Below are positions 6,027 to 7,422 of a DNA stretch of 7,422 bases, piece after piece. Positions within the stretch are counted from its first letter, which is position 1. Every line of letters starts with the position of its first letter. Made by a program: the position numbers and the translations under genes. Source of the DNA: JBALVT01 sp036961345 (GTDB lineage Bacteria > Pseudomonadota > Gammaproteobacteria > Pseudomonadales > Halieaceae); contig JBALVT010000205.1 of NCBI GenBank assembly GCA_036961345.1, positions 1 through 7,422 on the forward strand. The letters run 5' to 3'. A model generated the notes under the pieces. It was given only the letters and a program-made list of their open reading frames with translations, was not told the DNA's origin and made no database searches.

Positions 6027-7079
6027 CTACTGAGCGTCGCGAATGCCTTCATAGGCCGCAAGAATCGGCTCGAACTCGCTCGGGGTAGAGCCGTGAATCA
6101 CAAGGCCATCGGCGCCATTGTCGAATTGGCCTTGCCACGCTGCTGCACACTCTGCGGCGCTTCCCGATGCTGCGGGAAGCCATTCTTCGGGAATCAATTC
6201 GCTGATTTGCTCGAGTTGCTCGAGTGTGGCGACACTGTCGATACCACCGGGAATGGAAGAAACTAACTCGCTAGCACGAAAAGTGGTGAGAACCTCGGGG
6301 TCCCACTCGTTGAGTTCAATCAACATCTCCGCATAGCCGGGAGCCTGCATATAGGTGGCCATGCGAGCGACCATCTTGCGCAGATAATCCTCGCGACTTG
6401 GGTTTAATGCCGTGGCATACACCGACCAGAGTTTGATTTCGTCCGGATTGCGGCCGGCTTTTTCTGCGCCTTCGCGCACCAGAGCTTTGGCGCGCCGCAG
6501 GCCGTGGTCTGTTACAAAGGTATGCAGGTGTACGCCATCAAAGTGCTCGCCGGCGAATCGCAGGCTTTTGGGACCGAAGCCGACAAAGTGAATGGGAATG
6601 TCCGCTTTCATCCAGTCCCCCATGCTCAGGTAGGGTAGATTTCCCATCTTGCCATCGTGGCCCATGACCTTGCCGCCGTGCCAAAGTGTACGCAATAGAT
6701 CGATGCCCTCAGCCAACTGGGCATTGCTGACGGTGTTTAAACCCATCAGCTGATTGCGGATACCCACGCCGCGAGCCAGGCCCAGTTCAAAGCGCCCATT
6801 CGACATATGATGCAGGGTGCTGCACATGGTGGCGAGCACCAGGGGGTGGCGAGTATGGATATTGGTAGCTGCCGTGGCAACGTGAATGGAATCGGTAACA
6901 GCCAGCGCCGCGGAGCAGATGACACCGGCATCCTTCACATCAAAACGCTCCGACAACCATACCTTGCCAAGCCCCATGGACTCGGCCTGCCTGGCTTCCT
7001 CTATGGCGTCCGCCGGGGTGGTTGTATGTCCTGGCAGCAGGTAGCAGCTCAGTTCGGGAAATTTGCAGCTTGTGGTCAT
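6027..7079 (-). CDS. LLM-class flavin/F420-dependent oxidoreductase (TIGR03857-like)
   Basis: This 350-residue protein is a luciferase-like (TIM-barrel) oxidoreductase. The pattern ELSCYLLPGH, GLGKVWLSERFDVKD (36-50), VATAATNIHTRHPLVLAT (67-84), NGRFELGLARGVG (94-106) and FDGVHLHTFVTD (180-191) resembles the family known from MSMEG_2249 (TIGR03857), predicted to use coenzyme F420; FMN use cannot be excluded. The start at 7079 is chosen because AAGGAA (7087-7092) lies 7 nt upstream and family homology begins there. The frame stays open to an ATG at 7301, but that extension overlaps the neighbouring hydrolase gene in another frame and looks non-coding. It lies 67 bp downstream of the alpha/beta hydrolase gene on the same strand, probably one operon, and ends 10 bp from the convergent M15-type gene. 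The substrate is unknown. Confidence 0.92.
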   Translation of the reverse strand: MTTSCKFPELSCYLLPGHTTTPADAIEEARQAESMGLGKVWLSERFDVKDAGVICSAALAVTDSIHVATAATNIHTRHPLVLATMCSTLHHMSNGRFELGLARGVGIRNQLMGLNTVSNAQLAEGIDLLRTLWHGGKVMGHDGKMGNLPYLSMGDWMKADIPIHFVGFGPKSLRFAGEHFDGVHLHTFVTDHGLRRAKALVREGAEKAGRNPDEIKLWSVYATALNPSREDYLRKMVARMATYMQAPGYAEMLIELNEWDPEVLTTFRASELVSSIPGGIDSVATLEQLEQISELIPEEWLPAASGSAAECAAAWQGQFDNGADGLVIHGSTPSEFEPILAAYEGIRDAQ

Positions 7080-7146
7080 GGTGTATTTCCTTGAGTTACA
7101 TGCTCGTAGCTTTTGTATGACTGTGTTGTTATGTAGCGCGGGCCAC

Positions 7147-7422
7147 TTAAAATAGCGGCGTGGCAGCTTTGGTCGGATCGGAAAAATGCTGCTGCAGCCA
7201 GCCTGCGACAGTCGAAAATATTTTTTGTTGAGCTGCCATGGTTTGCGCCTCACTGGATCTTCCGCAGATCCAGTTGCATTTCGTGTCGTTTGGCATTTCA
7301 AACGAGCAATGGTTTGGTTCTGAAAGCGCCACCACGTCGTAGGAGGGCGATCTCGCCATCACCTGCTTGAAGTTTCCGCCTGCATTGCACATTGACGCAG
7401 GGGCGGTGACAAATAGCGCCGG
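7147..7422 (-). CDS. Alpha/beta hydrolase, C-terminal part (runs off the window)
   Basis: The last 91 residues of a larger protein are encoded; the frame continues without a break to the right edge, so the start lies outside. PALFVTAPASMCN followed by a helix and strand matches the end of an alpha/beta-hydrolase fold, with the late beta strand that carries the acid region. His38 of the fragment in EPNHCSFEMPND is the likely catalytic His. The segment QQKIFSTVAGWLQQHF is the usual last helix. Four cysteines (fragment residues 12, 39, 49 and 53) could form disulfides, which hints at export, but the N-terminus is not visible. The pattern recalls chlorophyllase-like or dienelactone-hydrolase-like proteins with an NHC(D/S)FE motif. 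Stop TAA is at 7147-7149, 67 bp before the LLM gene. An ATG at 7392 is internal and not the true start. Confidence 0.75.
   Translation of the reverse strand, partial: PALFVTAPASMCNAGGNFKQVMARSPSYDVVALSEPNHCSFEMPNDTKCNWICGRSSEAQTMAAQQKIFSTVAGWLQQHFSDPTKAATPLF
7253..7273. repeat. Perfect 8-bp inverted repeat inside the hydrolase gene
   Basis: CTGGATCT (7253-7260) and AGATCCAG (7266-7273) flank a 5-nt loop. It lies inside the coding sequence over the Asn-Trp-Ile-Cys-Gly-Arg-Ser-Ser segment. No T-run follows, so it is not a terminator. It is listed as a structural feature only. Confidence 0.6.

Noticed and set aside
7253..7273. Hairpin in the hydrolase gene as a transcription terminator
   Set aside because: It lies within an intact coding frame, over 100 bp before the stop, and no T-run follows.
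7080..7301. 74-codon N-terminal extension of the LLM oxidoreductase frame up to an ATG at 7301
   Set aside because: It overlaps the coding end of the alpha/beta hydrolase in another frame. A good ribosome-binding site precedes the ATG at 7079, and family similarity begins there.
1..7422. CRISPR array, insertion sequence, phage or defence system
   Set aside because: No regularly spaced repeats, terminal inverted repeats, transposase, integrase, or nuclease and effector motifs were found.

Overview
The window looks like chromosomal DNA of moderate to high GC from a Gram-negative bacterium, most likely a gammaproteobacterium of an environmental or marine type. Two observations support this. An LdtD/YcbB-type L,D-transpeptidase is followed directly by an exported M15/DUF882 (YcbK/MepK-like) peptidase, the same order as ycbB-ycbK in Escherichia coli. 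The flanking genes are catabolic types (P450, amidase, LLM oxidoreductase, alpha/beta hydrolase) common in environmental proteobacteria. No integrase, transposase, phage gene or CRISPR array was seen.

Layout. Positions 1-471 hold no intact gene. They contain a degenerate or cut tRNA-Arg-like 5' half on the minus strand at the left edge, a short minus-strand open stretch ending in a good outer-membrane beta-barrel C-terminal signal (probably a gene remnant), and an inverted repeat just past the P450 stop. Next come two minus-strand genes transcribed towards the left: an amidase-signature hydrolase (1732-3198), then a soluble bacterial cytochrome P450 (472-1677). A divergent intergenic region of about 280 bp (3199-3477) carries a well-formed sigma70-type promoter facing right, a perfect palindrome just upstream of it, and a leader of about 145 nt with two predicted hairpins. 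The plus strand then carries a two-gene cell-wall operon: the L,D-transpeptidase (3478-5109) and, one base after its stop, the M15-type peptidase (5111-6016). Ten bases further on, and convergent to it, ends a minus-strand LLM-class, probably F420-dependent, oxidoreductase (6027-7079). Upstream of that on the minus strand is the C-terminal part of an alpha/beta hydrolase that runs off the right edge.

How the genes may work together. The transpeptidase is predicted to make 3-3 (mDAP-mDAP) peptidoglycan crosslinks in the periplasm. Its coupled M15 partner has a complete zinc triad and is a good candidate for a murein peptidase that trims or cuts crosslinks, so the pair could be a write/erase module. 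The peptidase is unusual in carrying two EF-hand-like acidic loops between its second and third zinc ligands, and an N-terminal beta-rich domain. The flanking amidase-P450 pair and the hydrolase-LLM pair look like parts of small-molecule catabolism. Their substrates cannot be read from the sequence, and no redox partner for the P450 is present. The window is mostly ordinary; the most notable items are the calcium-loop insertion, the P450 I-helix lacking the usual acid, and the remnants at the left edge.
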